DNA of 44,952 bases from JAJDFU01 sp964641965 (GCA_964641965.1 CAZXLD010000043.1:1-44952), one strand, 5' to 3'; positions 31,357 through 41,041 are shown, counted from the first letter of the stretch. Numbers and translations are program-made. The notes: generated by a model not told the origin, from the sequence alone.

Positions 31357-32934
31357 ATGGAAAACGAAAAGCACGCCAGGTTAATCCCCTTACTGCAAGT
31401 TTGCCTGCTTGTCCTCACAGCAGGGCTTCTGATCTACCTAGGCCTTCAACCCCTTTACCGAGAAGAGCCTCGGCGCGCACTCATCGCCATGGAGATGGTT
31501 GCCAACGGCAACTGGTGGTTTCCTACTCAACTTGGACTCCCCTATTTCAAAAAACCTCCTTTATTCAATTGGGTTTTAATCTTGGCTGCAAAGGTATGGG
31601 GTGGATTTGATGAATTCCCACTACGACTTGTTACGGTATTGTCAACCTTGGGTATTGGCGGCCTCGTAGGCTTGGTTATGGGACACTATGTTAGCAAACC
31701 AGCCGGTTGGGCAACAGCTTGTCTCTGGATCGCAGCCGGTGGAATTCTGTTTGATTTTTCCATGCTTGCCGAAATCGACCTGTTCTTCTCCCTGTTGGTG
31801 TTTTGTTGCTTTTTATCTATTTTTTATTTCACCCAAACGCGGCAGTGGATCTGGTTATTTCTGTTAGCCTACGGGTTTGCTGCTCTGGGTACGCTGACCA
31901 AAGGGCTTCCAGCCATTGTGTTTATTGGGCTCACCTTACCGGGTTACCTCATCTTCAAGGGAGAATGGCGAAAATTGCTGCACCCTGCTCATGTACTTGG
32001 TATTGGCCTTTTTATTCTATTAGTAGGAGGTTATTTGTACCAATACCAACAATCTTACCCCGTTCAGGACCTTCTGAAATTTATGTGGTCGGAATCCAGC
32101 GATCGAACCGTAGTCAATAATGGCTTGGCTCGATTGGGGCAGCATCTGCTTGTTTTTCCTCTGCGCATGTGGGTGGATCTGCTACCGGGAGGGCTGTTGG
32201 TTTTGCTGCTATTCCAAAAAGGAGTCAGAAATGAATTGCTCCAAAATGAATGGATCACTTTTTGCGTCTTGGCCTTTGCGATCAATTTCCCCATTTATTG
32301 GATCTCCCCTGGAAGTAAAATGCGGTATGTGTACATGCTTTTTCCGTTGGCCATGAGCGTCTTTTGTTGGGCCTACTTTCAATTCCCGAGGTTACATTGG
32401 CAACGCAAAACCTTCCAAATACTGACAGGGATAGCTATTGGATTGCTACTTGCGGCCAGTATTGGCATGTATTGGATACCCGACCTCCAGTTCCTGCCCC
32501 ATCTCGGATGGATCTGCCTGGGCAGTGCACTTGCATTCACCGGCTTGCTGTTGGCTTTTATCCGTCAGAACAACCTTTGGCTCCCCTACCTAATCCTGGC
32601 AGTAGCATTTGCCCGAATCCTGTATGACCTAACCATATTGCCTCAGCGCGCCTACGATACCCAGGGCCAGCTTGATAAGGATCTGGCCCACGAGATCCAC
32701 CAGCTGGTTCAGGGCAAGCCGCTATTCATCAAATCAGGTGACCAATTCTCCTTCACCACCGTATACTACCTGGATCGACTGCGGCAACCGGATATCCTCA
32801 GAAGTACGCTTAGCCCATCCGCAGACTCTTATTTTTTTCAGAACAAGGACATCCCGCCCGGCCCTTCCTGGGAAAAACAATTGGAGCTCGGTTATAGTGA
32901 TCTGACGGTGGTCCTATGGTATATTCCTGACTAA
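31357..32934 (+). CDS. Glycosyltransferase family 39 (ArnT/PMT-like) membrane protein
   Basis: A 525-residue GT-C fold protein with about eleven transmembrane helices. The N-terminal periplasmic loop YREEPRRALIAMEMVANGNW and the following LPYFKKPPLFNWVLILAAK are the hallmarks of ArnT-like transferases, which move a sugar from a polyprenyl phosphate to lipid or protein at the periplasmic face. The usual catalytic acid is represented by the Glu pair in REEPRR. Donor and acceptor are unknown. It is a single plus-strand gene facing away from the DoxX-ApbE unit. Confidence 0.85.
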   Translation: MENEKHARLIPLLQVCLLVLTAGLLIYLGLQPLYREEPRRALIAMEMVANGNWWFPTQLGLPYFKKPPLFNWVLILAAKVWGGFDEFPLRLVTVLSTLGIGGLVGLVMGHYVSKPAGWATACLWIAAGGILFDFSMLAEIDLFFSLLVFCCFLSIFYFTQTRQWIWLFLLAYGFAALGTLTKGLPAIVFIGLTLPGYLIFKGEWRKLLHPAHVLGIGLFILLVGGYLYQYQQSYPVQDLLKFMWSESSDRTVVNNGLARLGQHLLVFPLRMWVDLLPGGLLVLLLFQKGVRNELLQNEWITFCVLAFAINFPIYWISPGSKMRYVYMLFPLAMSVFCWAYFQFPRLHWQRKTFQILTGIAIGLLLAASIGMYWIPDLQFLPHLGWICLGSALAFTGLLLAFIRQNNLWLPYLILAVAFARILYDLTILPQRAYDTQGQLDKDLAHEIHQLVQGKPLFIKSGDQFSFTTVYYLDRLRQPDILRSTLSPSADSYFFQNKDIPPGPSWEKQLELGYSDLTVVLWYIPD

Positions 32935-33149
32935 TCTGGAATGTGGAATGCGAAGTGACGAGTGGCAAATGGCAAGTAATCAGGCCTGGATTCTCGATTT
33001 TCAATGTCCAATTTTCGATTACGGAGGGGGTGCAAATGTCAAATAGCAAGTATCCAGTATCCAGCTACAAGGATCACGTCTTTGGGCGCTAGTATCGAGC
33101 ATCAAGTATCGAGTATCTCGCCGTTAGGCGTGAGCATCAGCAAAGCCAA
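32935..33149. repeat. Degenerate intergenic repeats, shared in inverted form with 39.9-40.1 kb
   Basis: Contains quasi-periodic words (GTATCGAGCATCAAG, GTATCGAGTATCTCG). Two segments, ATTTTCAATGTCCAATTTT (32997-33015) and 33058-33078 (with CCAGCTACAAGGATCACG), reappear as exact inverse complements at 40052-40070 and 39963-39983. Confidence 0.7.
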
Positions 33150-33998
33150 TCACTGAATCACTCCTTCCCGAACCGCTTCTTCCTTTAACCCGCGAAGCTG
33201 TATGGGCTCCCGGCGCCTCCGTCTCAAGCGCATGTTCAAGAACTCAACAAACAAGGAGAAGACGATCGCAAAGTAGAGATAACCTTTGGGGACGGCTCCA
33301 ATTTCCTGTCCAACCACCACAACGTGAGCCAAATGGGCCCCTTCAGCAATCAGCATAAAGCCGATCAGGATTAGGAAGGCGAGCCCAAGCATCTGAATCG
33401 TAGGGTGTTTGTTGACGAAATTCCCAACCGGGCCGGCAAATAGCATCATAATGATGACAGATACTACAACTGCAATGATCATGATGATCACATTATCCGT
33501 CAGCCCAATAGCCGTTAAAATGGAGTCTACCGAAAAGATGATGTTGATCAGCGTGATCTGAATGATCACATTGGTTAACGATGCCCCTACCTTGCCCATC
33601 TTGCTCTGTTCATGACCGGAATCTCCTTCCAGTTTATGGTCAATTTCCCGGGTGGCTTTGTAAATTAGGAATAGCCCACCTATGACCAGGATGACACTCT
33701 GACCGGTAAAGGCAGCACTAAACCAGTCTTCATGGAAAGTCAGCCAATCAAGCGGTTCGCTTAAGGCAATTACAAAGCTGATACCAAACAACAAGAGTAC
33801 CCGAATAGCCATAGCTAGGATCAGGCCCACGTTTCGTGCGAGCGGCTGCTCTTTTTCGGGCAATTTATTAGCGGCAATGGTGATGAAAATGATATTATCG
33901 ACTCCAAGCACAATCTCAAGAAAAGTCAGGGTCAGCAGGCTGATCCAAACACCTGGCTCGGCAAAATTGGGTAGGTCGTACAAAAATAAGGGAGACAT
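33150..33998 (-). CDS. TerC family membrane protein
   Basis: A 282-residue protein with seven to eight transmembrane helices. The start region FLEIVLGVDNIIFITIAAN with the acidic intramembrane residues, and INIIFSVDSILTAIGLTDN in the second half, are diagnostic of TerC proteins. These export manganese or take part in metal handling during secretion; tellurite resistance is only a historical name. It ends with a short basic tail (LRRRRREP). No ter operon partners are nearby. Confidence 0.9.
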   Translation of the reverse strand: MSPLFLYDLPNFAEPGVWISLLTLTFLEIVLGVDNIIFITIAANKLPEKEQPLARNVGLILAMAIRVLLLFGISFVIALSEPLDWLTFHEDWFSAAFTGQSVILVIGGLFLIYKATREIDHKLEGDSGHEQSKMGKVGASLTNVIIQITLINIIFSVDSILTAIGLTDNVIIMIIAVVVSVIIMMLFAGPVGNFVNKHPTIQMLGLAFLILIGFMLIAEGAHLAHVVVVGQEIGAVPKGYLYFAIVFSLFVEFLNMRLRRRRREPIQLRGLKEEAVREGVIQ

Positions 33999-34085
33999 CT
34001 CGATGGGTTAATTTCGGTGAAATAGGGAGTAGCAGATGCGTAATTTCTCAAAAAAATAGGATTTTCACATTCCCAATACGCACAG

Positions 34086-34574
34086 ATGAAATATCGACGA
34101 TTGACCAAGGATGAACTCCAGGAAGTAGAAAAAGAATTTGTCCGTTTTCTCGCAGCCAATACCATTACCGCTCCCGAATGGGAAAAGCTAAAATCAGAGC
34201 AGCCGGATAAGGCAGAATGCCTGATCGACCTATTCAGCGACCAGGTGTTTGAACAAGTTTTGAAGCGGGTCGAATTCCTGGAACACCGCACGGCCCATGA
34301 TTTGAAGCTGTTTCATTGCCGAAAAGAAGAAATCGAGTTGATGGGGCTTAAAATAGAAGGCGAAACAGCTATTGATTTTACTCAAAGACAATCGCCCGAG
34401 GAAATGATACAGCTCCTGCGACTATCCGGAGCCAATCTGAAGCTAATGAACGGAGTCAAACAATACAGGCAGGAGCGAGAACTGGAACTTTTCCAACTCA
34501 TGGAATCCGGAGCCAGAATTAACCGTTCAGGAGCTCTTTTTCAGATGCTCAAACAAATGCGGTCTTCTCAATAG
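34086..34574 (+). CDS. DUF6495 family protein
   Basis: A 162-residue soluble, mostly helical protein starting MKYRRLTKDELQEVEKEFVR, which matches DUF6495, a conserved Bacteroidota family of unknown function. The segments FLAANTITAPEWEKLK and LIDLFSDQVFEQVLKRVEFL are typical. It lies between TerC (divergent) and the BNR/VPS10 protein (convergent), so context gives no clue. Confidence 0.82.
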   Translation: MKYRRLTKDELQEVEKEFVRFLAANTITAPEWEKLKSEQPDKAECLIDLFSDQVFEQVLKRVEFLEHRTAHDLKLFHCRKEEIELMGLKIEGETAIDFTQRQSPEEMIQLLRLSGANLKLMNGVKQYRQERELELFQLMESGARINRSGALFQMLKQMRSSQ

Positions 34575-34601
34575 AAAGCCGGAAAGGATGCTAAATCAGC
34601 A

Positions 34602-37600
34602 TTAATCCATCAACCCTTGTAATGCCTCAAATTCCTGTTTCAACTCCTGGAAACGCGACACTGCATCATTGCCCGGTGCTTGATCCACCCCATTCAACAT
34701 GCGGTATAAATAGGATAATTGATCGTTGAACATGGGTTTCATATAGGTACCCTCCTCCGTTTTTAAAAGGCCTAGTATTTCTTCAATCTTCTCCAACTCC
34801 GCTTTGGTTTCCTCTTCCGATCCGGATTCCTTGCTTAAAGTCTTTTGCTGTTTCTCCAACTCAAACTGCATTTTCCTACCTGCACTAAGCAAGTCACGGA
34901 TTTGCATTTGGAGCTCCATTTGGGAAGCCAGGATCTCTTCATTCATTTCTTTTGTACTCAATCGGGGGTCTATCAAGAGCTCAAATGGTTGGGTATAAGT
35001 CTGGCCGTCCACTGTGAGCCGGGCTGTATACTTCCCTGGTAATGCCATAGGTCCACCCTGATATCGACGATTCTTCTGTTCATGCCAAGGGCCTATCAAA
35101 TGCATATCCCACCGGAACCGGTTGAGCCCCTTTTTGTTCTTCAATTGCTTTAGAACCAGGTATTCCACCTGGTTGGTGCTCATATCCTCAATAATTTCCG
35201 GAGTCGATTTCTCTTTAGAAGTGTCACTAAAGTAGGTGGCGACCACCTGATTATCTGCGTCAATAATTTCTAACTGCAAAACCGATTTGGCGGTTTCCGG
35301 CAGGTAGTAATCCAAGATCACTCCAGGCCTGGGATAGGAAGGTGTACCTGCATTTCGAGCCCCTGATGGTAACCGATACCGGATGGAAGAAGGCGGTTGG
35401 AACAACATAGGTTCTTGCATTGCCATCAGGTCTGCCTGCCGAAACAGGGCAATATTATCCATCATCCAGAATCCCCGGCCCATAGTAGATAGGACAAGAT
35501 CGCCTTGATGGATTTTCAAGTCTGTGATCGGGGTAACCGGTAGGTTTTGCTGGAAAGAGATCCATTTTTTCCCATCATCAAAGGAGACAAAGAGGCCAAA
35601 CTCAGTACCTGCATACAAAACGCCTTCTTTTACCGGATCCTCCCGAACCACTCGCGTGGGGTAATCCTCGGGAATTCCATTAGATCCATCTGTCAGGAGG
35701 GTCCAGGACTGACCATAATCTTCCGTTTTGAAAATATAAGGTTTTTCATCCCCCAGTTGATAGCGGAGCACACTCACATAGGCCTTAGCAGGATTGTGGG
35801 GCGAAGGCTCAACTGCATCAACCCGCCCACCCGGCAACAGCTTATCCGGCGTGACATTGGTCCAATTCTCGCCTCCATCTTGAGTAACATGAACCGGACC
35901 ATCGTTGGCTCCTACCCAAATCAAGCCGGCCTTAACCGGCGACTCCCGAATAGCGTAGATCGTGCTGTAAAACTCTTCACCCGTAATGTCTCGGGTAATG
36001 GGTTCTCCCGAGATCACTTGTTTATCCTCCTCGAAAGCAGTAAGGTCCGGAGAAATAGTCTCCCAGGTTTTTCCATCATCCATGGTTTTATGCACAAACT
36101 GGGAGCAATGATATACCACATCCGGATTATGCGGTGAAACGTGGATGGGCGAAACGCGTTGAAACCGATATTTTAATTCTTTTGGATTGTGCCCATACAT
36201 ATATTGGGCTCCTACATAGTAGGATTGTTCTGTACCGGTACGCTTATCGAATACGGTGAATCGCCCTTTGCAGTTGGAGTATACCAGGTTCGGATTGCCC
36301 GGCTTCGGTACCGCAGGACCCGTTTCGCACCCGCCCGTATTAATCACATATCCCACACCTGCCGTTTGAATACCTCCGGGAGGCATACTGGGAACAGCTA
36401 CTGTAGTGTAGTTATCTTGCTGACCCGCATATAGCCAATAGGGAAATTGGTCATCTACTTCCACCTGATACAATTCGGCAGTCGGTTGATTGAATTGGGT
36501 AGACCAGGTTTTTCCTCCATTATGAGTAACATTTGCCCCCCCATCATTGGCTTGAATGAACAGATCCGGGTTATTCGGATTGATCCACATATCGTGATTA
36601 TCACCATGTGGGGGACGGAGACGCTCCCATTTCTTCCCTCCGTTCTCAGATTTAAAGTAACCGGTAGCCAACACATAGACGATGTCCGGATTGGTTGGAT
36701 CTACACGCACATTGGTGTAATAAAAAGGACGGGTCCGAATACCCCGATCGTTGGAAACAAGCTCGAAAGAGGCTCCCTGATCCGTTGACTTATATAATCC
36801 GCCTTTTTCCTCCGGAGCCTCAACCAGGGCATAGACAATCCGTGAATCTGCCGGGCAAAGTTCAAGGTCAATTTTCCCAATTAGCTCTTTTGGAAGTCCT
36901 TTTTCAATCTTTTCCCAACTCTTCCCCCCGTCCATGGATTTGTAGATGCCGCCTTCTTCTTGGGATCCACCGCTGAGGATGGTCCAGGGTTTCCGTTCAG
37001 CTTTCCAGGCGGAAGCAAAAAGGATTTCCGGGTTGGAAGGCAAGAATTCAAGATCGGAAAAGCCAACCTTTTTTGATAAGAACAGGATTTTCTCCCAGGT
37101 CTTACCCCCATCCATAGTCTTATAAATACCCCGTTCCGGATTTTCTTCGAAGGCCTGTCCAATGGCTGCTACATACACAATGTTGTGAAACATGGGGTGG
37201 ATTCGCACTGCTCCGATCTGGCCTACCTTTTCCAAGCCGATATGACTCCAGGTCTTGCCCCCGTCAATGGACTTGTACATCCCTTTTCCACTAATCACAT
37301 TGCTCCTCAAACCATCAGATCCGGTCCCTACATAAACGACATTTGGATCATTCTGGGCAACAGCAATTGATCCTATGGAGGGCGTGCTGAAGAAACCATC
37401 GGAAACGTTTTTCCAACTCGTGCCATAGTCTTCCGTCTTCCAGACCCCTCCCCCCGTGGCCCCCATATAAAAAGTACCGGGTTGAGAGGCGATTCCAGCT
37501 ACTGTGGTAACCCGACCACCACGGAATGGGCCCAATTCGCGAAACTCGAGGGCTGAAAAATCTTGGCTATAACAAAGCAAGGATAGGAAAACAAAAAATA

Positions 37601-37622
37601 GGGCAAGTAGGCTACGATACAT
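34602..37622 (-). CDS. Large exported BNR/VPS10-like beta-propeller protein
   Basis: A 1006-residue exported protein (signal MYRSLLALFFVFLSLLCYSQ) with many BNR/sortilin-type repeats ending in K-T/S-x-D-G-G-K-T-W (GVWKTEDYGTSWKNV, MYKSIDGGKTWSHIGL, IYKTMDGGKTWEKILF, SENGGKKWERLRPP, TQDGGENWTNVTPD). It is often labelled glycosyl hydrolase, but the repeats alone do not show catalysis. The C-terminal part (about 780-1006) has a beta domain and a helical end (MELQMQIRDLLSAGRKMQFE). A role as an outer-membrane or secreted peptidase-like or binding protein is possible. It is a single gene, with no SusD-type partner. Confidence 0.82.
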   Translation of the reverse strand: MYRSLLALFFVFLSLLCYSQDFSALEFRELGPFRGGRVTTVAGIASQPGTFYMGATGGGVWKTEDYGTSWKNVSDGFFSTPSIGSIAVAQNDPNVVYVGTGSDGLRSNVISGKGMYKSIDGGKTWSHIGLEKVGQIGAVRIHPMFHNIVYVAAIGQAFEENPERGIYKTMDGGKTWEKILFLSKKVGFSDLEFLPSNPEILFASAWKAERKPWTILSGGSQEEGGIYKSMDGGKSWEKIEKGLPKELIGKIDLELCPADSRIVYALVEAPEEKGGLYKSTDQGASFELVSNDRGIRTRPFYYTNVRVDPTNPDIVYVLATGYFKSENGGKKWERLRPPHGDNHDMWINPNNPDLFIQANDGGANVTHNGGKTWSTQFNQPTAELYQVEVDDQFPYWLYAGQQDNYTTVAVPSMPPGGIQTAGVGYVINTGGCETGPAVPKPGNPNLVYSNCKGRFTVFDKRTGTEQSYYVGAQYMYGHNPKELKYRFQRVSPIHVSPHNPDVVYHCSQFVHKTMDDGKTWETISPDLTAFEEDKQVISGEPITRDITGEEFYSTIYAIRESPVKAGLIWVGANDGPVHVTQDGGENWTNVTPDKLLPGGRVDAVEPSPHNPAKAYVSVLRYQLGDEKPYIFKTEDYGQSWTLLTDGSNGIPEDYPTRVVREDPVKEGVLYAGTEFGLFVSFDDGKKWISFQQNLPVTPITDLKIHQGDLVLSTMGRGFWMMDNIALFRQADLMAMQEPMLFQPPSSIRYRLPSGARNAGTPSYPRPGVILDYYLPETAKSVLQLEIIDADNQVVATYFSDTSKEKSTPEIIEDMSTNQVEYLVLKQLKNKKGLNRFRWDMHLIGPWHEQKNRRYQGGPMALPGKYTARLTVDGQTYTQPFELLIDPRLSTKEMNEEILASQMELQMQIRDLLSAGRKMQFELEKQQKTLSKESGSEEETKAELEKIEEILGLLKTEEGTYMKPMFNDQLSYLYRMLNGVDQAPGNDAVSRFQELKQEFEALQGLMD

Positions 37623-37769
37623 GCGAATAAAGATCTTGTGAAAATGAATTGAGACTAAAAGGTAGGAAAATGTTCAGATTTATCGAGCCTCGGATGCCGT
37701 TCAATAGTGCTTTATATTACGGCAGCCAATCCTCCTGCACGAATCCACTGCAGTTCAACCAATAATCCT

Positions 37770-38456
37770 CTAGCCTCCATCCTCATCCAATAGATCCGGC
37801 CTTCGCTCTCGCGTTCTAAGCTCTGCTTGTTCTTGACGCCACTGCTCAATCTTGGCTGCATGGCCACTGAGCAATACGTCGGGCACCTTCAAGTCACGAA
37901 AATCTTCGGGCCTGGTATACACAGGCGGGGCCAACAAACCATCCTGAAAAGAGTCGAATAAGGCAGAGGTCTCATCATTGAGCACACCGGGCAACAGTCG
38001 GCCTACGGCATCTACCAAAACGGCTGCCCCCAACTCACCTCCACTTAACACGTAATCCCCAATGGAAATATCCAGAGTGATGTAGTGTTCTCTGATGCGC
38101 TCGTCCACCCCCTTGTAATGGCCGCAAAGCAAGATCAGATTTTCTTTGAGGGAGAGTTGATTTGCCAGGGACTGATTGAGTGTCTTGCCGTCCGGGGTGA
38201 GATAAACGACCTCGTCATAATCCCGTTGGTCCATGAGTTGGTCCATACATTCGGCAATGGGTTCAGGCATCATGACCATGCCGGCTCCTCCACCGTATTG
38301 GTAGTCATCAATCTGCTGGTGTTTCCCCTTTCCGTAGGCACGCAAATCATGAACTTCAATACGGAGCAAGCCTTTCTGTTGTGCCCGCTTCAAGATGGAA
38401 TGTTGGAAAGGGCTTTCCAACAATTCGGGTAGGACCGAGATAATGTCGATTCGCAT
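37770..38456 (-). CDS. trmD: tRNA (guanine(37)-N1)-methyltransferase
   Basis: A 228-residue SPOUT methyltransferase from the ATG at 38456 (MRIDIISVLPELL). Motifs YGGGAGMVMMPEPI, GHYKGVDERI, GDYVLSGGELGAAVLVDAV and PDVLLSGHAAKIEQW are intact, including the trefoil-knot region and the C-terminal RTRERRPDLL. It methylates G37 in tRNAs to prevent frameshifting. It lacks the usual neighbours rpsP, rimM and rplS; here it follows an FKBP gene. Confidence 0.96.
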   Translation of the reverse strand: MRIDIISVLPELLESPFQHSILKRAQQKGLLRIEVHDLRAYGKGKHQQIDDYQYGGGAGMVMMPEPIAECMDQLMDQRDYDEVVYLTPDGKTLNQSLANQLSLKENLILLCGHYKGVDERIREHYITLDISIGDYVLSGGELGAAVLVDAVGRLLPGVLNDETSALFDSFQDGLLAPPVYTRPEDFRDLKVPDVLLSGHAAKIEQWRQEQAELRTRERRPDLLDEDGG

Positions 38457-38563
38457 AGGCCGTAACAACTGCTGAATAGTAGGGAAGCCAGAAGATCAAA
38501 ATACTGAAAAGCAATCTTTTTGGACATCCTGGCAACCCTTCAACAAACCATCCAGCGATCCAG

Positions 38564-39229
38564 CTACTGAATTTCTAATAGCTCAACGTCAAATACGAGG
38601 GTGGAGTAGCCGGGGATTCGTGGAGGGCTTCCTTTGGCTCCGTAACCGAGATTATGAGGAATATAAAACCGGTATTTACTGCCCACTTCCATCAATTGGA
38701 GACCCTCTGTCCAACCTTTAATGACCTGACTCAATCCGAAGGAGGTTGGCTCCCCTCTTTTATAAGAGCTGTCGAAGACGGTTCCGTCCAACAATTTACC
38801 TTCATAATGGACGGTCACCCGGTTAGAGGCTGTGGGTTTGGTTCCCCCATTACCAGGGGTCAAAATCTCATATTGAAGGCCACTGGCTGTAGTCATAACG
38901 CCTTCTTTTTCCTTATTGGCAGTAAGGAATTCCCGTTCTTCTTTGGTAGCTTCTTCCGCCTGACGAGCCTGTATGCCCTGGAAATACTGCTGAACCATGG
39001 CATTGGCTTCAGCTGGCTGAATAGCAAAGTCATTACCTTCAAAAACATCCGTTATTGCCTGGAGCATAGAAGCAGGATCCACCTCTTCTACCCCCTGAGA
39101 TTGCATATTCTTTGCCACTAAAAGGCCAAAACTGTAGCTCAATGTGTCCATTGTATTGGTTTGTGCAAATGCAGGTTGAAAAATCAAAGTAGCGCCTCCG
39201 AAGAGGGCGATCATACAGAATAGTTTCAT
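38564..39229 (-). CDS. FKBP-type peptidyl-prolyl isomerase, exported (FkpA/Mip-like)
   Basis: A 221-residue protein from the ATG at 39229 with a signal peptide (MKLFCMIALFGGATLIFQPA), an N-terminal helical dimerisation domain (about 28-105, DTLSYSFGLLVAKNMQSQGV) and a C-terminal FKBP domain (VTVHYEGKLLDGTVFDSS, FGLSQVIKGWTEGLQLM, YRFYIPHNLGYGAKG, LVFDVELL). It acts as a periplasmic folding factor. The upstream ubiX-like gene ends 30 bases before this ATG, and a longer start for this frame would overlap it. Confidence 0.93.
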   Translation of the reverse strand: MKLFCMIALFGGATLIFQPAFAQTNTMDTLSYSFGLLVAKNMQSQGVEEVDPASMLQAITDVFEGNDFAIQPAEANAMVQQYFQGIQARQAEEATKEEREFLTANKEKEGVMTTASGLQYEILTPGNGGTKPTASNRVTVHYEGKLLDGTVFDSSYKRGEPTSFGLSQVIKGWTEGLQLMEVGSKYRFYIPHNLGYGAKGSPPRIPGYSTLVFDVELLEIQ

Positions 39230-39258
39230 GGTCGTTTGGAAAGTTATGATAAGGATAA

Positions 39259-39846
39259 TTAGTGCCCATCTTGTTCCGGCGCAGCTTCTTCCCCCCATCT
39301 GTAGGTTGAAATCGAGAAGCCGGCAAGGTCCAGCACCCGATCGATGACTGTGGCAGCTGCTTCGTACAGGTTTTGAGGCCGGCTGTAAAAAGAGGGACTA
39401 GCGGGCGCGATAATGGCTCCCGCCAGGGTCAGATTGCGCATGTTTTCGATGTGGATCAAGTTATAAGGTGTATCCCGAGGCACCAAAATTAAACGGCGCC
39501 GTTCTTTTAGTATTACATCTGCTGCCCGAGTAACCAGATCTGTGGAGATCCCACTAGCCATTCTCGCCATCAATCCCATGGAGCAAGGACAAACAATCAT
39601 AGTCCCAAATTGAGCCGAACCGGAAGCAAAGGGTGCAAAAAAATCATTTTTTCGAAAAAAGGAAAAAGGATACACGGAATGATCAAACTTTTCATCCAAT
39701 TCCAACTCCCAGTTGAGTCGGCCGTTATCGCTAAAAACTACACCCACTTCTTCCCACTGGTCGCGAACCAACACCAATCGATCCAACAGCACTTTTGCAT
39801 AAATCGACCCACTCGATCCGCCAACAGCTACAACCACTTTCTTCAT
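39259..39846 (-). CDS. ubiX: UbiX family flavin prenyltransferase
   Basis: A 195-residue flavoprotein from the ATG at 39846 (MKKVVVAVGGSSGSIYAKVL). CPCSMGLMARMASGISTDLV and RRLILVPRDTPYNLIHIENM match UbiX/Pad1, which makes prenylated FMN for UbiD-type decarboxylases. No ubiD is in the window. It seems to lead a ubiX-FKBP-trmD run. Confidence 0.92.
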   Translation of the reverse strand: MKKVVVAVGGSSGSIYAKVLLDRLVLVRDQWEEVGVVFSDNGRLNWELELDEKFDHSVYPFSFFRKNDFFAPFASGSAQFGTMIVCPCSMGLMARMASGISTDLVTRAADVILKERRRLILVPRDTPYNLIHIENMRNLTLAGAIIAPASPSFYSRPQNLYEAAATVIDRVLDLAGFSISTYRWGEEAAPEQDGH

Positions 39847-40205
39847 AAGTCGCAAAGGTAAGTAAAGCAGTATAATGGTCGAGACCGGGAATAGTTGAGG
39901 ATGATACTGGATACTCGCTGCGCGATGCTAGCGCCTTGCGGCGCGATACTTTCGCCTAGAGGCGTGATCCTTGTAGCTGGATATGCGATGCTATTGACCT
40001 ACCGCCGATATTAGAAACTAAACTTTTCTATTTATGAATCTTCTATAATCAAAAATTGGACATTGAAAATTGAAAATTCAGACCGCTCTACTCGCCATTC
40101 CACATTTGCAATTTGTCACTCCGCACCCCGCACTCGAAATTCCACATTTGGCATTTGCAACTCGTCATTCGACACTCGGCATTTGTAATTCCAGGTCTAG
40201 GAAAC
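39847..40205. repeat. Degenerate repeat-rich intergenic region
   Basis: No gene. The right part is built from imperfect words such as CATTTGGCATTTGCAACTCG and CATTCGACACTCGGCATTTG. The left part has CGCGATGCTAGCGCC and GCGCGATACTTTCGCC. Two segments are inverse complements of parts of 32935-33149. Confidence 0.65.
39852..39860 (-). promoter_or_regulatory. Minus-7 promoter box TACCTTTGC before ubiX
   Basis: Exact TAnnTTTG match ending only five bases before the ubiX ATG (39846), which would give an almost leaderless mRNA. No minus-33 element is evident. Confidence 0.35.
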
Positions 40206-40886
40206 TTAGAGCCTTTTCAAATCGGAGGTAAGCGTTTCCAATTCTCGTTTTAGGCGTACAGCCTCATCTCTGGATTCACTACTTCGCATTTGGCTTGACA
40301 ATTCCTCAATGGTACGCAAATGGAGGACATCCATTTCAGTTTGGGTCTTCAGCTCTTCCAGATCAGCGAGTTCTTCGTAGTGGTTTTCTTGAAGGGCCTC
40401 CAGTTCTTTCTTTTTTTCTTCCAGCTTTTTGGCCACTTTCCGATTGTGAGAAAGGCGCTCCAGCTTTTCGATAGCGGAATCAAAAAAATCGGCTTTGGCT
40501 TGTCGCAAATCCAACTCTCGTTGAAAGCCTTTGAGCAGGCTAGAACGATTGGTGGTATTCTTCTCCCCCAGGCCCTGTTCTGCATCCAGTTCGATAATTT
40601 CCAGGATATGGTCCTGAATGGTTTGCATTTCCGCCTCGTTCTCTTCCCGTTGGCTAATGCAATACGTCAGGCGTTTTTCGATTTCTCCTTCCAGCGTTTG
40701 TTTTCCCGTCCGGCGCTGTTCGGACCCCAAAAAGTAATGAACCACCTGGTAGATCAGCCACCCAGCCAGACCTGCCGTTGCCAACACCACTAACACCCGG
40801 ATCATCCAGGCGCCCAAGCGAATCAAGATGATCAAGGCCAGAAACCCACCAATAAAAAGCAGAATTCTGCTCAGATTTTTGTTCAC
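40206..40886 (-). CDS. Membrane-anchored coiled-coil protein
   Basis: A 226-residue protein with two adjacent N-terminal transmembrane helices (LLFIGGFLALIILIRLGAWM and VLVVLATAGLAGWLIYQVVH) and a long charged coiled coil from about residue 65 to the end (EKLERLSHNRKVAKKLEEKK, LQENHYEELADLEELKTQTE). Unrecognised family; the layout suggests an envelope scaffold or PspA-like accessory. It stands alone, bounded by the repeat region and by the DUF6311 gene. Confidence 0.65.
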   Translation of the reverse strand: MNKNLSRILLFIGGFLALIILIRLGAWMIRVLVVLATAGLAGWLIYQVVHYFLGSEQRRTGKQTLEGEIEKRLTYCISQREENEAEMQTIQDHILEIIELDAEQGLGEKNTTNRSSLLKGFQRELDLRQAKADFFDSAIEKLERLSHNRKVAKKLEEKKKELEALQENHYEELADLEELKTQTEMDVLHLRTIEELSSQMRSSESRDEAVRLKRELETLTSDLKRL

Positions 40887-41003
40887 TGAATAGAAAATTT
40901 TCAGGAATTAGCAGAAAAATAGAAAACTCCGTGAACCCCTTGTTAAAAAAGCTGTTACCACAACCATAATTGCTAATGTTTTTTGTTTGTTTATAGTTTA
41001 GAA

Positions 41004-41033
41004 GGTGCTCCTATCCCTGGAGTGCCTTTTTTT
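41004..41033 (+). terminator. Hairpin followed by a T-run
   Basis: GGTGCTCC / GGAGTGCC stem (two wobble pairs) with a short loop, followed by seven T on the plus strand. There is no plus-strand gene before it; it ends just before the stop of the minus-strand DUF6311 gene, so it may be part of that gene's 3' end or the end of an unseen small RNA. Confidence 0.4.
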
Positions 41034-41041
41034 GTTTGGAT

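Noticed and set aside
34602..37622. Glycosyl hydrolase
   Set aside because: Automatic labels often say so, but only BNR/VPS10-type repeats are visible and no glycosidase catalytic motif is identified.
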